A stretch of DNA of 64,000 nucleotides from an uncultured Treponema sp. (lineage in GTDB: Bacteria > Spirochaetota > Spirochaetia > Treponematales > Treponemataceae). The position numbers were made by a program, and so were the translations under genes. The DNA is taken from contig CAJUBD010000008.1 in NCBI GenBank assembly GCA_910584475.1, positions 1 to 64,000 on the forward strand, read 5' to 3'. Below, piece by piece: positions 25,792-34,310 of this stretch; the first letter of the stretch is position 1; each line of letters starts with the position of its first letter. Under the pieces are notes generated by a model. That model ran no database searches and was not told the DNA's origin. It worked only from the letters and a program-made list of their open reading frames with translations.

Positions 25792-26930
25792 AGAAAAAAA
25801 CGAAAGACGAAATGCTTGCAATTTATTCGGCAAGGCGCAAAAAATTCATCGAAGAAATGAAGGCGCGGAATATCGATGCCGTGATTTTTGAGGACGGCGA
25901 ATCTCACCGCGATGTGAATGTGCGATATTTTTGCGGGCATGCGAGCGACGCGGCTTTGATAATCAGCGCGGAAGGAAATTCCGTTTTGATTCCGTGGGAT
26001 GAAAATTTGGCGAAGCGAAACGCGTACGTGGAAAAAATAATTCCTTCCACGCGCTACGAGCGAAACATGTTGCGCGCGATAAAGGCAGTTTTGGGCACGA
26101 TGAAATTCAATTCGCAGAAAATCGAGATTTCGAGCGAAACTTCCTACCCGAAATTTTTGGAATATGTCGACGCGCTCGGAAACTACGACGTTCTTTGCCG
26201 CGAAAACGGAATCCACGACTTCGCGAAAAAAATGCGCCTCGTAAAAGACGAATATGAAATCGAATGCATAAAGGAAGCGGCGCGAATCGGCGACTTGATT
26301 ATCGACGAAATCGAAAGGCAAGTGAAAAACGGAAAAATCAAAACCGAAACTGACGTGGCACTTTTAATTGAGCGCGAATGCAGGGCGCACGGATGCGAGC
26401 GCACGGGATTCGACACTCTCGCCGCAGGACCTTCGCGGAGCTTCGCGATTCACGCATTCCCGAACTACACGGCTTCTGAATGGCCGGGCAAAGGACTTTC
26501 GATTTTGGATTTCGGCGTGGTCTACGAAGGCTACACGAGCGACACCACGCTGACAATCGCAAAAGGAAAATTGAAAGCCGCGCAGTCCGAATTGATTTCG
26601 CTCGTAAAAAACGCCGCGGCGGAATGCCTTGAATTTTACAAGAAAGACATTCCGATAAAAATGGCGGCCGCCAAAGCCGACGAGATTTTCGCGAAAGCGC
26701 GCCGCGCGATGCCGCACGGCTTAGGGCACGGAATCGGACTTGAAATCCACGAAGAGCCTTTCGTCCGCCAGCGCGCCGACCCCGAAACACTTTTCCGCCC
26801 GGGAATGGTCGTCACGCTCGAGCCGGGCTTGTACGACGCTGAACTCGGCGGCGTTCGCCTTGAAAATGACGTCCTCATCACCGAAAGCGGAAACGAAGTG
26901 ATTACGCATTCGCGCATAATCGAAGTGTAA
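25788..26930 (+). CDS. M24 metallopeptidase (Xaa-Pro aminopeptidase/dipeptidase)
   Basis: A 380-residue cytoplasmic enzyme with a creatinase-like N-terminal domain (1-150) and the pita-bread catalytic domain. The five metal ligands are visible: Asp241 (LDFGVVYEGY), Asp252 (TSDTTL), His314 (GLGHGIGLEIHEEP), Glu345 (TLEPGLY) and Glu359 (RLENDVL). It removes N-terminal residues next to proline or cleaves X-Pro dipeptides. It is translationally coupled to murJ through an ATGA overlap. No signal peptide. Confidence 0.92.
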   Translation: MKKKTKDEMLAIYSARRKKFIEEMKARNIDAVIFEDGESHRDVNVRYFCGHASDAALIISAEGNSVLIPWDENLAKRNAYVEKIIPSTRYERNMLRAIKAVLGTMKFNSQKIEISSETSYPKFLEYVDALGNYDVLCRENGIHDFAKKMRLVKDEYEIECIKEAARIGDLIIDEIERQVKNGKIKTETDVALLIERECRAHGCERTGFDTLAAGPSRSFAIHAFPNYTASEWPGKGLSILDFGVVYEGYTSDTTLTIAKGKLKAAQSELISLVKNAAAECLEFYKKDIPIKMAAAKADEIFAKARRAMPHGLGHGIGLEIHEEPFVRQRADPETLFRPGMVVTLEPGLYDAELGGVRLENDVLITESGNEVITHSRIIEV

Positions 26931-27121
26931 GAAAGCGACATATTTGGAGAAAGGCTCGGCGCAAAGCGTAGAAATAAAGCAAATGAAACTTTCCATGGAA
27001 AGTATGATAAAAACCACACGAATGGCGCGACTTCTATCAAGTATGCAAACAGGTGTCCTATTTGCAACATAACTTTGCATCTCAAAACGCAAAGACGAAA
27101 TCGGTTTCAGGAATATTTTTC

Positions 27122-28117
27122 CTATTTCCTTCTTCCGTCGCTCGAATAAAGATAGTCAAAGTAGTCCATGCCAGTGCTGTAAGTCGCTTCATATCCTTTG
27201 AGCGTCTTTTTATAACTTTCCATACTCTTCCAAAACGCGTAGAATTCCGCGTCTTTGTTGTAGGCCTCGGCATAAATCCGCGCGGCTTCGGCATCGGCCG
27301 CGCCCTTTATTTCCTCGGACTTTTTGTACGCTTCGGACGAGATTGTCTGCTTTTTGTTTTCGAGCTTGCCTAGCCATTCCGCCTTTTTTCCTTCGCCGTT
27401 GGAACGGTACGCTTGTGCCACTTGGTTTCGTTCTTTTATCATACGCTGGTAAACCGATTCAGTGAGCTCATCGGAATATTTTATCTGCCTCGGCAAAACG
27501 TCGATCAGTTCAATTCCATATTGCGGAATGAGCTTGTTCGCTTCTTCCGCCATTTGCCGCGAAAGATTTCGGCGACCCTTGGAAACGATTTCGCTTTCGG
27601 TGGCGACGTTCACAAGTTCGGCGATGTCCTTCGTATCCTCGTCCTGAGTTACATCCACTTCCGCTACGGATATTTCGTTGATGATGTTTGAACTGCGGAC
27701 AATTTCGCTCAAACGATTTTGCGTAATGATGGTGCGCGTGGAAGAATCGATGATGTCGGAGAGCCGATTGTATGCGTTGCCCAGCGTAGTGAAATTCTGA
27801 TAGAACTTCGCAGGATCCACAATCCGCCAACGCGAAGTCGTGTCCACGATAATGAATTGGTTTTCCTTCGTTGGAATTCGTTGCGGGTCGCCGTCGAGCG
27901 AAAGCACGAGTTTCGGGTAAGTCGTCACTTGATCCACGAAAGGCAACTTTATGTGAAGTCCCGCGTCGGAATGAGTGGCGACAATGCTTCCAAAGCGCGT
28001 TACCACGACTTGGTTTCCCTCTTCGACGATGTAAAGCGGTCCCGTCAAAAAAAACAGCACGAGCACAAGCGCGACCACGGACAAAGCCGTTATGAATCTT
28101 TTCATTTCTTTTGTCAT
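27122..28117 (-). CDS. hflC: HflC-like stomatin/prohibitin (SPFH) protein
   Basis: A 331-residue protein with one N-terminal membrane segment (about 10-30) and a periplasmic SPFH/Band-7 domain (IVEEGNQVVVTRFGSI, DAGLHIKLPF, DTTSRWRIVDPAKFY), then a helical region rich in Glu/Ala/Lys. It pairs with HflK to form the ring complex that regulates membrane proteases such as FtsH; no ftsH is in the window. ATG 28117 is selected over an upstream TTG because GGAG lies six bases before it. It is separated from hflK by a roughly 200-bp repeat element, unlike the usual tight hflKC overlap. Confidence 0.92.
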   Translation of the reverse strand: MTKEMKRFITALSVVALVLVLFFLTGPLYIVEEGNQVVVTRFGSIVATHSDAGLHIKLPFVDQVTTYPKLVLSLDGDPQRIPTKENQFIIVDTTSRWRIVDPAKFYQNFTTLGNAYNRLSDIIDSSTRTIITQNRLSEIVRSSNIINEISVAEVDVTQDEDTKDIAELVNVATESEIVSKGRRNLSRQMAEEANKLIPQYGIELIDVLPRQIKYSDELTESVYQRMIKERNQVAQAYRSNGEGKKAEWLGKLENKKQTISSEAYKKSEEIKGAADAEAARIYAEAYNKDAEFYAFWKSMESYKKTLKGYEATYSTGMDYFDYLYSSDGRRK

Positions 28118-28130
28118 TTTTTTCTCCAAA

Positions 28131-28334
28131 AATTAAGTAATGAGTAATAGGTAGTAAGTAATATTGGAAAACGCATTCGCGAAGAAGCAGAGAGAAAGGC
28201 AAAAGTTGCAAGCCTTCGGCTTGCTTACGAGTTTTCCTTTGCTCGCCGAAAGGCTCGCATTCTTGTTCTCTTCGTTCACAAGAACCACGAAAACTCGCGC
28301 TATTACCTACTACTTATTACCTGTTATCTAATTT
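28131..28334. repeat. intergenic element with degenerate heptad inverted ends (hflK-hflC gap)
   Basis: The left arm 28131-28165 and right arm 28301-28334 are imperfect inverted repeats built from TAATAGG/TAAGTAAT-like heptads. The interior holds hairpins (CAAGC/GCTTG, CTTGTTC/GAACAAG) and CTTACGAGTTTTC ... AAAACTCGC. The right arm touches the hflK stop codon. Equivalent arms flank elements at 53971-54069 and 54681-54815. Confidence 0.65.
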
Positions 28335-29304
28335 AATTGCTTGATTTTAAACTTTTCACCGGCAAAATATTTTCCAATTCGCTGTCAATGAGTTCGGGCT
28401 TCACGTCGCTTCCGAAAATCTCTTCCATCGTTTCAAGATAAATTCGCTCGCGCGTAACTCGCGGAGAACGGCGATATTCTTCATAGACTGCGTTGAAACG
28501 CGCCACGTCGCCCTGCGCCATATTCACGCGCTCTGAGGCATAGCCTTCCGCCATTTGGATTTGCTTGTCGGCCTCACCCTGCGCCTTCGGAATCTCCGCG
28601 TTGTACGCTTCCTTGCCCTCGTTGATGAAACGGTTCATATCCTGAATCGCTTTGTTCACGTCCTCGAACGCCACTTGCACGCCTTCGGGCGGGATGATGT
28701 TTTGCAGCTTCACGGCGATGACGCTGATTCCAAGCCCGAGCGTGGAAAAATTCTCGTTCATCATTTCCAAAGCCTTCACTTCGATTTCGGCGCGGTCGCT
28801 TCCCATAACGTTCAAAATGGCGCGGTCGCCAACAAGCTCGTTTATCACCGAGCGCGAAATGTCGCGTATCGTCTGCTTCTTTTCATACACGCCGAAAAGC
28901 CATTGCCGCGGATCTACGATTCTGTATTGGATTATCCATTCCACGTCCACGATGTTCAAGTCGCCGGTGAGCATCGAAGATTCGGAAGTAACATTGTTGC
29001 GGTATTCGTTCGCGCGTCCCGCCTTGACGGTGGTAAATCCGAACTGCTCCGTCTGAACGACCCTTACCGGCACATTGAAATTCTTGTCGATTCCGAATGG
29101 CATTTTAAATTGAAGTCCAGGATCAGAAGTCTTGAGATATTTTCCGAAGCGAGTGACGACGGCCTGTTCCGTTTCGTCTACAATGTAAAAACTTGAGCCT
29201 AAAACTACAAGAAAAACCACGGCGAGAATCAACAAAATCCAAGTCGCGGGTCTCGCGAAAAAATTTTTCACTTTCGTCGCATTTGGCGAATTTTGATTTT
29301 CCAT
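28333..29304 (-). CDS. hflK: HflK-like stomatin/prohibitin (SPFH) protein
   Basis: A 323-residue protein: about 17 cytoplasmic residues, one membrane segment (WILLILAVVFLVVLGSSFYI), the SPFH domain (VDETEQAVVTRFGKYL, DPGLQFKMPF, VEWIIQYRIVDPRQWLF), and a helical C-terminal part with PKAQGEADKQIQMAEGYA. It is the HflC partner in the HflKC complex. A TATAAT sequence lies directly before ATG 29304, with no ribosome-binding site; a matching -35 box is not evident, so the start arrangement is unclear. The usual order hflK then hflC is kept. Confidence 0.92.
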   Translation of the reverse strand: MENQNSPNATKVKNFFARPATWILLILAVVFLVVLGSSFYIVDETEQAVVTRFGKYLKTSDPGLQFKMPFGIDKNFNVPVRVVQTEQFGFTTVKAGRANEYRNNVTSESSMLTGDLNIVDVEWIIQYRIVDPRQWLFGVYEKKQTIRDISRSVINELVGDRAILNVMGSDRAEIEVKALEMMNENFSTLGLGISVIAVKLQNIIPPEGVQVAFEDVNKAIQDMNRFINEGKEAYNAEIPKAQGEADKQIQMAEGYASERVNMAQGDVARFNAVYEEYRRSPRVTRERIYLETMEEIFGSDVKPELIDSELENILPVKSLKSSN

Positions 29305-29348
29305 GATTATAATGTAGCAAATTTTACAAAGTTTGACTAGACTAAAAA

Positions 29349-29780
29349 TTAATTGTAGAGAACAGAATCGACTAAATTTTTGAACGAATCATTTTCGGCG
29401 ACGGCAGGCACTTTAAAATCATTGGATATGGAAAAAAGCCCGTCATCGTCCTGCATAATCACGGCCTGATTCGCGCCCCGACGCTTGCGTTGTAATAGTG
29501 GTACAAAGCCCGACTGCGATACCTTATGAGAACAAGAAACATCGACGCCCTGCGTCGACGTTTCTTGACTTGCGCTAGCCTTTTTTTCGCCGGTTTCGGA
29601 AGATTTTTTCGCTATCACGCTTGCCCGCAAAAGAAGCGACGCGCGAGGCTTGGAGTGAATTTCAACTTCGCCGGCATCATGCGCGCCATTTCCTTTGCTT
29701 CTGACTTTTTCGGCGTGAGCGAGCAAGCCGCTCTTTTTCTCGCCAACTTTCGCCCTCGCAGACTCTCCAGTCGAAATCAT
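29349..29780 (-). CDS. hypothetical low-complexity protein with internal palindrome
   Basis: A 143-residue Ser/Lys/Ala-rich protein with no signal peptide or membrane segment. The C-terminal 40 residues (ending FKNLVDSVLYN) look folded and conserved; the middle is encoded by DNA that forms a long hairpin at 29533-29567. A GGAGGA site nine bases before ATG 29780 supports translation. It lies 44 bp upstream of hflK on the same strand and may share its transcript. Function unknown; the odd middle suggests that a repeat element was captured into the reading frame. Confidence 0.55.
   Translation of the reverse strand: MISTGESARAKVGEKKSGLLAHAEKVRSKGNGAHDAGEVEIHSKPRASLLLRASVIAKKSSETGEKKASASQETSTQGVDVSCSHKVSQSGFVPLLQRKRRGANQAVIMQDDDGLFSISNDFKVPAVAENDSFKNLVDSVLYN
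29533..29567. repeat. 35-bp near-perfect palindrome inside a gene
   Basis: CAAGAAAC and TCGACGC arms pair with GCGTCGA and GTTTCTTG around a CCT loop, with one mismatch in 16 pairs. It lies in the low-complexity middle of the minus-strand gene at 29349-29780. Confidence 0.8.
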
Positions 29781-29856
29781 TATCCAACATCCTCCAAAAT
29801 ATCACGATTATATTATCGGAATATCTTGAGAACTTTTTACAATAAAAATTCAATAC

Positions 29857-29885
29857 TTGAATTTAAACTTGCTTTGCGATAAAAT
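29857..29885 (+). promoter_or_regulatory. promoter of the FliL-like operon, near-leaderless
   Basis: TTGAAT at 29857-29862 and TAAAAT at 29880-29885 with a 17-base spacer. The predicted start site is one or two bases before ATG 29894. No ribosome-binding site is seen. Confidence 0.65.
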
Positions 29886-29893
29886 ATTTTGCA

Positions 29894-30385
29894 ATGAAAA
29901 GTCGCATCGAAACAAACACAATTCTCACAGCGATTGTCATCGCATTGTGCGCGCTGATTTTCATTTCAAGCGTCATCGCGATCATCGCAGGAAAACGCCC
30001 CGGAATGAATTTGCGGCGAAGCGATCCGGCAAGCGTAGAGCAAATAAAAGGCGCGGACGACAATTTGAGCGCCTTCAAAGAATTCACGACGCTTCGCATA
30101 ATAACCATGCCGAACGAAGACTCGCAAGGAAACGCTTCCATTTTGGTCGTGACTCCGTGGCTTTCTTACGAAGGAAGCGACAGCGCGTTTTACGAAGAAT
30201 TGGTTTCGCGCAAAAGGCTTTTCACTTCGTTCTTCGTGGAATATTTTTCGAGCCGCTCGAAAAACGCGCTTCTCTCGATTGGCGAAAAAAACATCAAGCG
30301 AGAACTTCTGGACAAATTCAATTCGGAGCTGCGCCTTGGTCAATTGAGCGCGATTTATTTTGACGACTATATTTTTCTTGACTGA
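29894..30385 (+). CDS. FliL-like single-pass membrane protein
   Basis: A 163-residue protein with one N-terminal membrane segment (about 11-33) and a periplasmic domain ending in the FliL-type terminal pattern LRLGQLSAIYFDDYIFLD. FliL-family proteins associate with the flagellar stator and share the SPFH-like fold. It is not in a flagellar operon here; it leads a transcript with a membrane protein, an ECF sigma factor and an anti-sigma factor. Its mRNA appears nearly leaderless. A role in motor or envelope-stress signalling is inference. Confidence 0.7.
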   Translation: MKSRIETNTILTAIVIALCALIFISSVIAIIAGKRPGMNLRRSDPASVEQIKGADDNLSAFKEFTTLRIITMPNEDSQGNASILVVTPWLSYEGSDSAFYEELVSRKRLFTSFFVEYFSSRSKNALLSIGEKNIKRELLDKFNSELRLGQLSAIYFDDYIFLD

Positions 30386-30443
30386 GACAACGCAACATTC
30401 AAGAAAATAATGTGTCATATAAATTAGGAGATATGATAAAAAT

Positions 30444-30788
30444 ATGAACAACCAAGTGACTTCGGCCGCGGCGCAAGTAATTGTCGCCGTCATTCCAATC
30501 GTAGGAATCGTGATTGCGGGAATAATCCTATTCTTCTATTTGCTTTGGGCGCACCATGAGGCGAAACTCAAGATTCGGACAGGCGTATATAAAAAAAGCG
30601 AATTCGACTTGAAGACTTTTTCGCTTTTGGCGGGAATCTTGCTTGTCGGAATCGGCTTTATATTGACTCTTTCGTTCGCCGTCATCGACGGGTTTTCATA
30701 CGCCTTGCTAGGCGGACTTCTTCCGTTCATAATCGGCGTTTGTCTTCTCATTTTTTACAAGGTGAATCCCGATTTCAAATCCAAATGA
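30444..30788 (+). CDS. three-helix membrane protein upstream of ECF sigma factor
   Basis: A 114-residue protein with three hydrophobic segments at about 10-34, 55-77 and 83-105 and a short charged loop (HHEAKLKIRTGVYKKSEFD). It has no catalytic motif. AGGAG lies upstream with rather long spacing. Its stop overlaps the sigma-factor start by four bases (ATGA at 30785-30788), so it is co-translated with it. It may act with the anti-sigma protein in sensing envelope stress; this is inferred from context only. Confidence 0.75.
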   Translation: MNNQVTSAAAQVIVAVIPIVGIVIAGIILFFYLLWAHHEAKLKIRTGVYKKSEFDLKTFSLLAGILLVGIGFILTLSFAVIDGFSYALLGGLLPFIIGVCLLIFYKVNPDFKSK

Positions 30789-31369
30789 AAGAAAGACGTT
30801 CTTTTAGCAAAGAACACAAGGCGGCATACAAAAGGGATTTTCTGCTTGTAAGGCAAATTCTTCTTGGCGACACTGAAGCGTTCGCCGAATTGATGTCGCT
30901 TTACAAAAACCGCGTGGAAGCGTTGGGGATGGGATTTTTCAAAAACCCTGCCGACACGGAAGATTTCGTTCAAGACGTTTTTTTAAAAGCCTTCACGAAA
31001 CTTTCGCAGTTTCGCGGCGAATCGCTTTTTTCGACATGGCTCACTCGCCTGGCGTACAACCTCGCCGTGAACTCCGTAAAGCGGCGCGCCGAATATGTTT
31101 CAATCGCCGACGACGACATCCTTCCCGACAACGCGCTTACTCCCGAAGAGGCAAGGTTGCGTGAACTTACGAAAGAAGCCGTCCATGAGGCGATAAAAGA
31201 ATTGGACGAAAAATACCGCGTCTGCATGGACTTGTATTTTTTCTATGACAACTCTTATGCGGAAATCAGCCAAATAACGGCCTTGCCTGAAAACACGGTG
31301 AAGTCGCACATATTCAGGGCAAAAAAAATCCTTCGGGAAAAACTCATTGCCAAAGGAATGATGGAATGA
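30785..31369 (+). CDS. ECF RNA polymerase sigma factor
   Basis: A 194-residue sigma-70 family protein of the extracytoplasmic type. Region 2 reads LVRQILLGDTEAFAELMSLY ... DTEDFVQDVFLKAFTKLSQFRGES.FSTWLTRLAYN; region 4 reads LDEKYRVCMDLYFFYDNSYAEISQITALPENTVKSHIFRAKKILREKL. It directs RNA polymerase to stress-response promoters. ATG 30785 overlaps the preceding stop and its own stop overlaps the anti-sigma start at 31366, so three genes are tightly coupled. Confidence 0.93.
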   Translation: MKERRSFSKEHKAAYKRDFLLVRQILLGDTEAFAELMSLYKNRVEALGMGFFKNPADTEDFVQDVFLKAFTKLSQFRGESLFSTWLTRLAYNLAVNSVKRRAEYVSIADDDILPDNALTPEEARLRELTKEAVHEAIKELDEKYRVCMDLYFFYDNSYAEISQITALPENTVKSHIFRAKKILREKLIAKGMME

Positions 31370-31830
31370 AAAATTGTGACGCTACGATGAAAAGATATTT
31401 GAGTCTCGACAAGGGGGAGCGCATTCCGCTTTCGTTAACGGCGCATTTGTTGACATGCGGGCGCTGTCGCAACGAAGTCCGCTTTTTCCGAAAGGCAGAA
31501 ACCGCCGCCGCGAGCAACGCGCAAGTCGGCATCACTGACAAATCCATTTCCTCCGTAATGGAAAAAATCTACGCTTCGGAAGAACAGTCGGAAAACAAAG
31601 TCTCGCTTTCCAAATGGATTGTAGGCGGAATCGCGATAGTCGTGCTGTTTTTGGCTTTCGCGATTTTTTCGCGCGGAATAAATTCCACCTCGCTGAAGCT
31701 TTGCATTTACATAGGGTTTGCCGCATTGATAACGGTGTATTGCGCGCTATTAATACGAAGCAATATGGATTTTTTCATAAAGCTGATAAACGCGAAAATA
31801 TCATCGCCGTCAATTTCCAAGCAAGTTTAG
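31366..31830 (+). CDS. zinc-finger anti-sigma factor (ZAS-like)
   Basis: A 154-residue protein. The N-terminal domain has the H-x3-C-x2-C signature (His27, Cys31, Cys34 in AHLLTCGRC) of zinc-binding anti-sigma domains. Two membrane segments follow at about 84-105 and 112-132. It should hold the ECF sigma factor at the membrane until released by a signal. It is translationally coupled to the sigma gene and overlaps the end of the convergent M23 peptidase gene by 21 bp. Confidence 0.8.
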   Translation: MKNCDATMKRYLSLDKGERIPLSLTAHLLTCGRCRNEVRFFRKAETAAASNAQVGITDKSISSVMEKIYASEEQSENKVSLSKWIVGGIAIVVLFLAFAIFSRGINSTSLKLCIYIGFAALITVYCALLIRSNMDFFIKLINAKISSPSISKQV

Positions 31831-32820
31831 AGGATTTATCATTCTGCCGTTTTTGTAGACGGTAAAGTGAACGTGCGGACCTGTGCTGTTTCCGGTGCTC
31901 CCCACGCGTCCGATTATCGTGCCCGTAGTAACGTATTGTCCGACCTTTACATCGTTCGTGCGCACTACCATGTGCCCGTACAATGTCTTATAGCCCGACG
32001 AGTGATTTATGACGACATAATTTCCATAAGTGTTGTTGTATCCGATTTCTGCTACCCTTCCGTCCATTCCGGCATAAATCGGAGTCCATGAAGGACAAGC
32101 CATGTCCAAGCCGCCGTGCCAAGAACGCCTTCCCGTAAAAGGGCTCGGCCGCCATCCGAAATACGAAGTGAGCCTGTAGCGACCGTGAATCGGGCGGCGG
32201 AAAAGGTCGCCATTTATTTCCGCGAGCGTTATCGAATCCATTTCCGCGCCAGGCACGAAAATCGAATCTCCGGCGTTCAGCCGCGAATCCAAATTCAAAT
32301 TGTTGACGAACGCGCACCTTTCCGCGTCGACTTCATACTTTTCGGCGATGCTCGCAGGGCTTTCGCCGTCCTTTTTTACAGTATAAAGGATGCCGCGCTC
32401 AGAAGGAATCCTGATGTATTGGCCTGGCTGAATGTTCCGCGTGGCTCGAATATTGTTCACGCTCACAAGCGTGTCAGTCGTCACATTGTAGCGTTCCGCG
32501 ATGAAGCCAATCATGTCACCCCGTCGAATTCTGTATGTCGAATATGTCAGCGGCTGCATTTCATCCTCGGAGGACGCTTCCGCAATCTCATCGCCCGCCA
32601 CATCTTCCGACACGGCGAAATTCGTTTCCCCTGACTGATAAAGTGCCTCGCGAATTATGGCATCGTTCGGCGCGCTTGGCAATTCAAGTCCGCCTTTGCC
32701 ATTTTCAGGAAGAGTAGAAAAATATATAGTACTTCCCGCGACAATCGCGCCTACGCAAAATGTCACGACAAGATGGAACGCATTCTTTTTTAAAAACATC
32801 CTTACAATTCCGCTTTTCAT
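31810..32820 (-). CDS. M23 peptidoglycan endopeptidase with two LysM domains
   Basis: A 336-residue envelope protein. It has an N-terminal membrane anchor (about 12-32), a linker, two LysM domains at about 95-138 (TYRIRRGDMIGFIAERYNV) and 143-190 (YTVKKDGESPASIAEKYEV), and a C-terminal M23/LytM domain. The zinc ligands are in HGGLDMA, HSSGYKTLYGHM and HVHFTVY. It should cut peptide cross-links in peptidoglycan during growth or division. GAGAGG lies six bases before ATG 32820. Its 3' end overlaps the anti-sigma gene. Confidence 0.92.
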   Translation of the reverse strand: MKSGIVRMFLKKNAFHLVVTFCVGAIVAGSTIYFSTLPENGKGGLELPSAPNDAIIREALYQSGETNFAVSEDVAGDEIAEASSEDEMQPLTYSTYRIRRGDMIGFIAERYNVTTDTLVSVNNIRATRNIQPGQYIRIPSERGILYTVKKDGESPASIAEKYEVDAERCAFVNNLNLDSRLNAGDSIFVPGAEMDSITLAEINGDLFRRPIHGRYRLTSYFGWRPSPFTGRRSWHGGLDMACPSWTPIYAGMDGRVAEIGYNNTYGNYVVINHSSGYKTLYGHMVVRTNDVKVGQYVTTGTIIGRVGSTGNSTGPHVHFTVYKNGRMINPLNLLGN

Positions 32821-32903
32821 ATTATACCTCTCTTTTCAATTTTTTGCAACTACTATACGTATTCGGAGAACTAAAGTTTTCAAACACGTCCACCATTGCA
32901 ATG

Positions 32904-33500
32904 TCAAATTTTTTTTACGCCAATCAAATATGTTTCAAAACTTTCGCGGCGGCACGCTTGCGGCTTGAACATTTTCGCGCTGAAAAAAACTTTGCGCATT
33001 CTCATAAGAATTTTTTGTTCCGCTCCGCCTTGAAAAATTTTCGCGGCGAAATTTCCGCCGGATTTGAGCATATTTTCGGCATACCAAAAAGCCATTTCGG
33101 CAAGGCTTTCCGACCGCGCCGTGTCCACAGTGCGGTTTCCCGTAGTCAAAGGAGCCGCATCGCATACGACTAAATCATAAGGACCTTGCTCGCGGATTTT
33201 CGTGCGGATTTCTTTTGAATTCAAATCGCCTTGGAAGAAAAACAAATTGTCGCCAAAGACATCTTTGCTCAAAGGATTCAAATCGCATGAAACGACTTTC
33301 GCACCTTCGCCCAAATTGCGCAAAAGGAACATCGTCCAACTGCCGGGCGCGCTGCCCAAATCCAAAGCGCAGATGTTTTTTTTGAGGAAGCCAAATTTTT
33401 CGTTTATTTCAGAAAGCTTGTAGACCGAGCGCGCGGGATAGCCTTCCGAAAACGCTTTTTGCGACCAAAAATCTGGCTTTTCATAACTGTTTTGCGCCAT
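32904..33500 (-). CDS. rlmE: 23S rRNA (uridine-2'-O)-methyltransferase RlmE/FtsJ
   Basis: A 198-residue SAM-dependent methyltransferase. The FtsJ K-D-K-E tetrad is visible: Lys in SVYKLSEI, Asp in LVVCDAAPLTTG, Lys in FAAKIFQG and Glu near ESFETYLIG. The SAM motif is ALDLGSAPGSWTMFL. It methylates U2552-equivalent of 23S rRNA in the large subunit. No ribosome-binding site is obvious before ATG 33500. It is a single gene between the M23 and AMP-binding genes. Confidence 0.93.
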   Translation of the reverse strand: MAQNSYEKPDFWSQKAFSEGYPARSVYKLSEINEKFGFLKKNICALDLGSAPGSWTMFLLRNLGEGAKVVSCDLNPLSKDVFGDNLFFFQGDLNSKEIRTKIREQGPYDLVVCDAAPLTTGNRTVDTARSESLAEMAFWYAENMLKSGGNFAAKIFQGGAEQKILMRMRKVFFSAKMFKPQACRRESFETYLIGVKKI

Positions 33501-33546
33501 AATTTTATTTTCGGCACAAAAAGCATTTTGATGAGAAAATTATTTT

Positions 33547-34218
33547 TTATCGCGCCGTAAAGACTTTTACAGAATGTCCTTCCGAAAACGCGCTTACAAG
33601 CGAGCGCAAATATTCGACGAGCGCATCAAGAGGCTTTTCGCCCCTCGCCTTTTTTTCGGCGAACTTCTCAAAATCCTTGCGCGTCAAAACCGTGCTTTGC
33701 ATTCCGTGCGAATAAGTTACGGCAATCACGCGCTCTTCGTTTTTGGATTGCGCCACAGCCTTTTGAATTCGCCTTTCGTGCGCGGCTTTGTCCACAGTTT
33801 TGAGAATGCGATTATCCGCCATTTCCAAAACGCTTGCCCCGAAATTTTCAGGCAAAAGCGAAATGCTTTCCGCCCGAATGAAAATCACTTCAGGCTGCTG
33901 CTCTTCGAGCGCGGTCTTGATTTCTTCCGCGCTCATCGTGTATCGCAAGAGCACCGCCTTCGCGCCAATCGACAAGACACTGTAAACGGTTTCCACCGCC
34001 TGCGGAGAATCGTCGATGAAAATCGCCACGGATTTGGGCGCGCCTTCTCCGAAAAAGCGGAGCGCGTTCGCCGTCTTGAAAATGTCCCAGCGCATGTCAC
34101 TATAAGAAATCGTCTTGCCGTCGTCGAAAACCATCGCAGGACGGCGCGCGATTTTCTTGAAATTGCTCGCAAGCATCGAAGGAATTGTATTCAAAGTCTT
34201 GATGATATTGTTTTTCAT
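33547..34218 (-). CDS. stand-alone, degenerate AMP-binding domain protein
   Basis: A 223-residue protein matching only the N-terminal subdomain of acyl-CoA synthetases/AMP ligases: RPAMVFDDGKTISYSDMRWDIFKTANALR, then VAIFIDDSPQAVETVYSVLSIGAKAVLLR. The ATP-binding serine/glycine loop (normally YTSGTTG-like) is reduced to VTYSHGMQSTVLTRKDF, and the large C-terminal lobe is missing, against about 550 residues in the family. It is therefore unlikely to be an active ligase and may be a regulatory or partner subunit, or a trimmed gene. ATG 34218 is preceded by GGGAG seven bases upstream; the end of the frame shows no sign of a recent frameshift. Confidence 0.65.
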   Translation of the reverse strand: MKNNIIKTLNTIPSMLASNFKKIARRPAMVFDDGKTISYSDMRWDIFKTANALRFFGEGAPKSVAIFIDDSPQAVETVYSVLSIGAKAVLLRYTMSAEEIKTALEEQQPEVIFIRAESISLLPENFGASVLEMADNRILKTVDKAAHERRIQKAVAQSKNEERVIAVTYSHGMQSTVLTRKDFEKFAEKKARGEKPLDALVEYLRSLVSAFSEGHSVKVFTAR

Positions 34219-34310
34219 TTTTTGTCTCCCTGCACTATTTGACACAATATCAAAAAGAAAGTTGCAAAAAATTCAAAAAATATCAAAGACAGACAAAACA
34301 AATCAACTCC

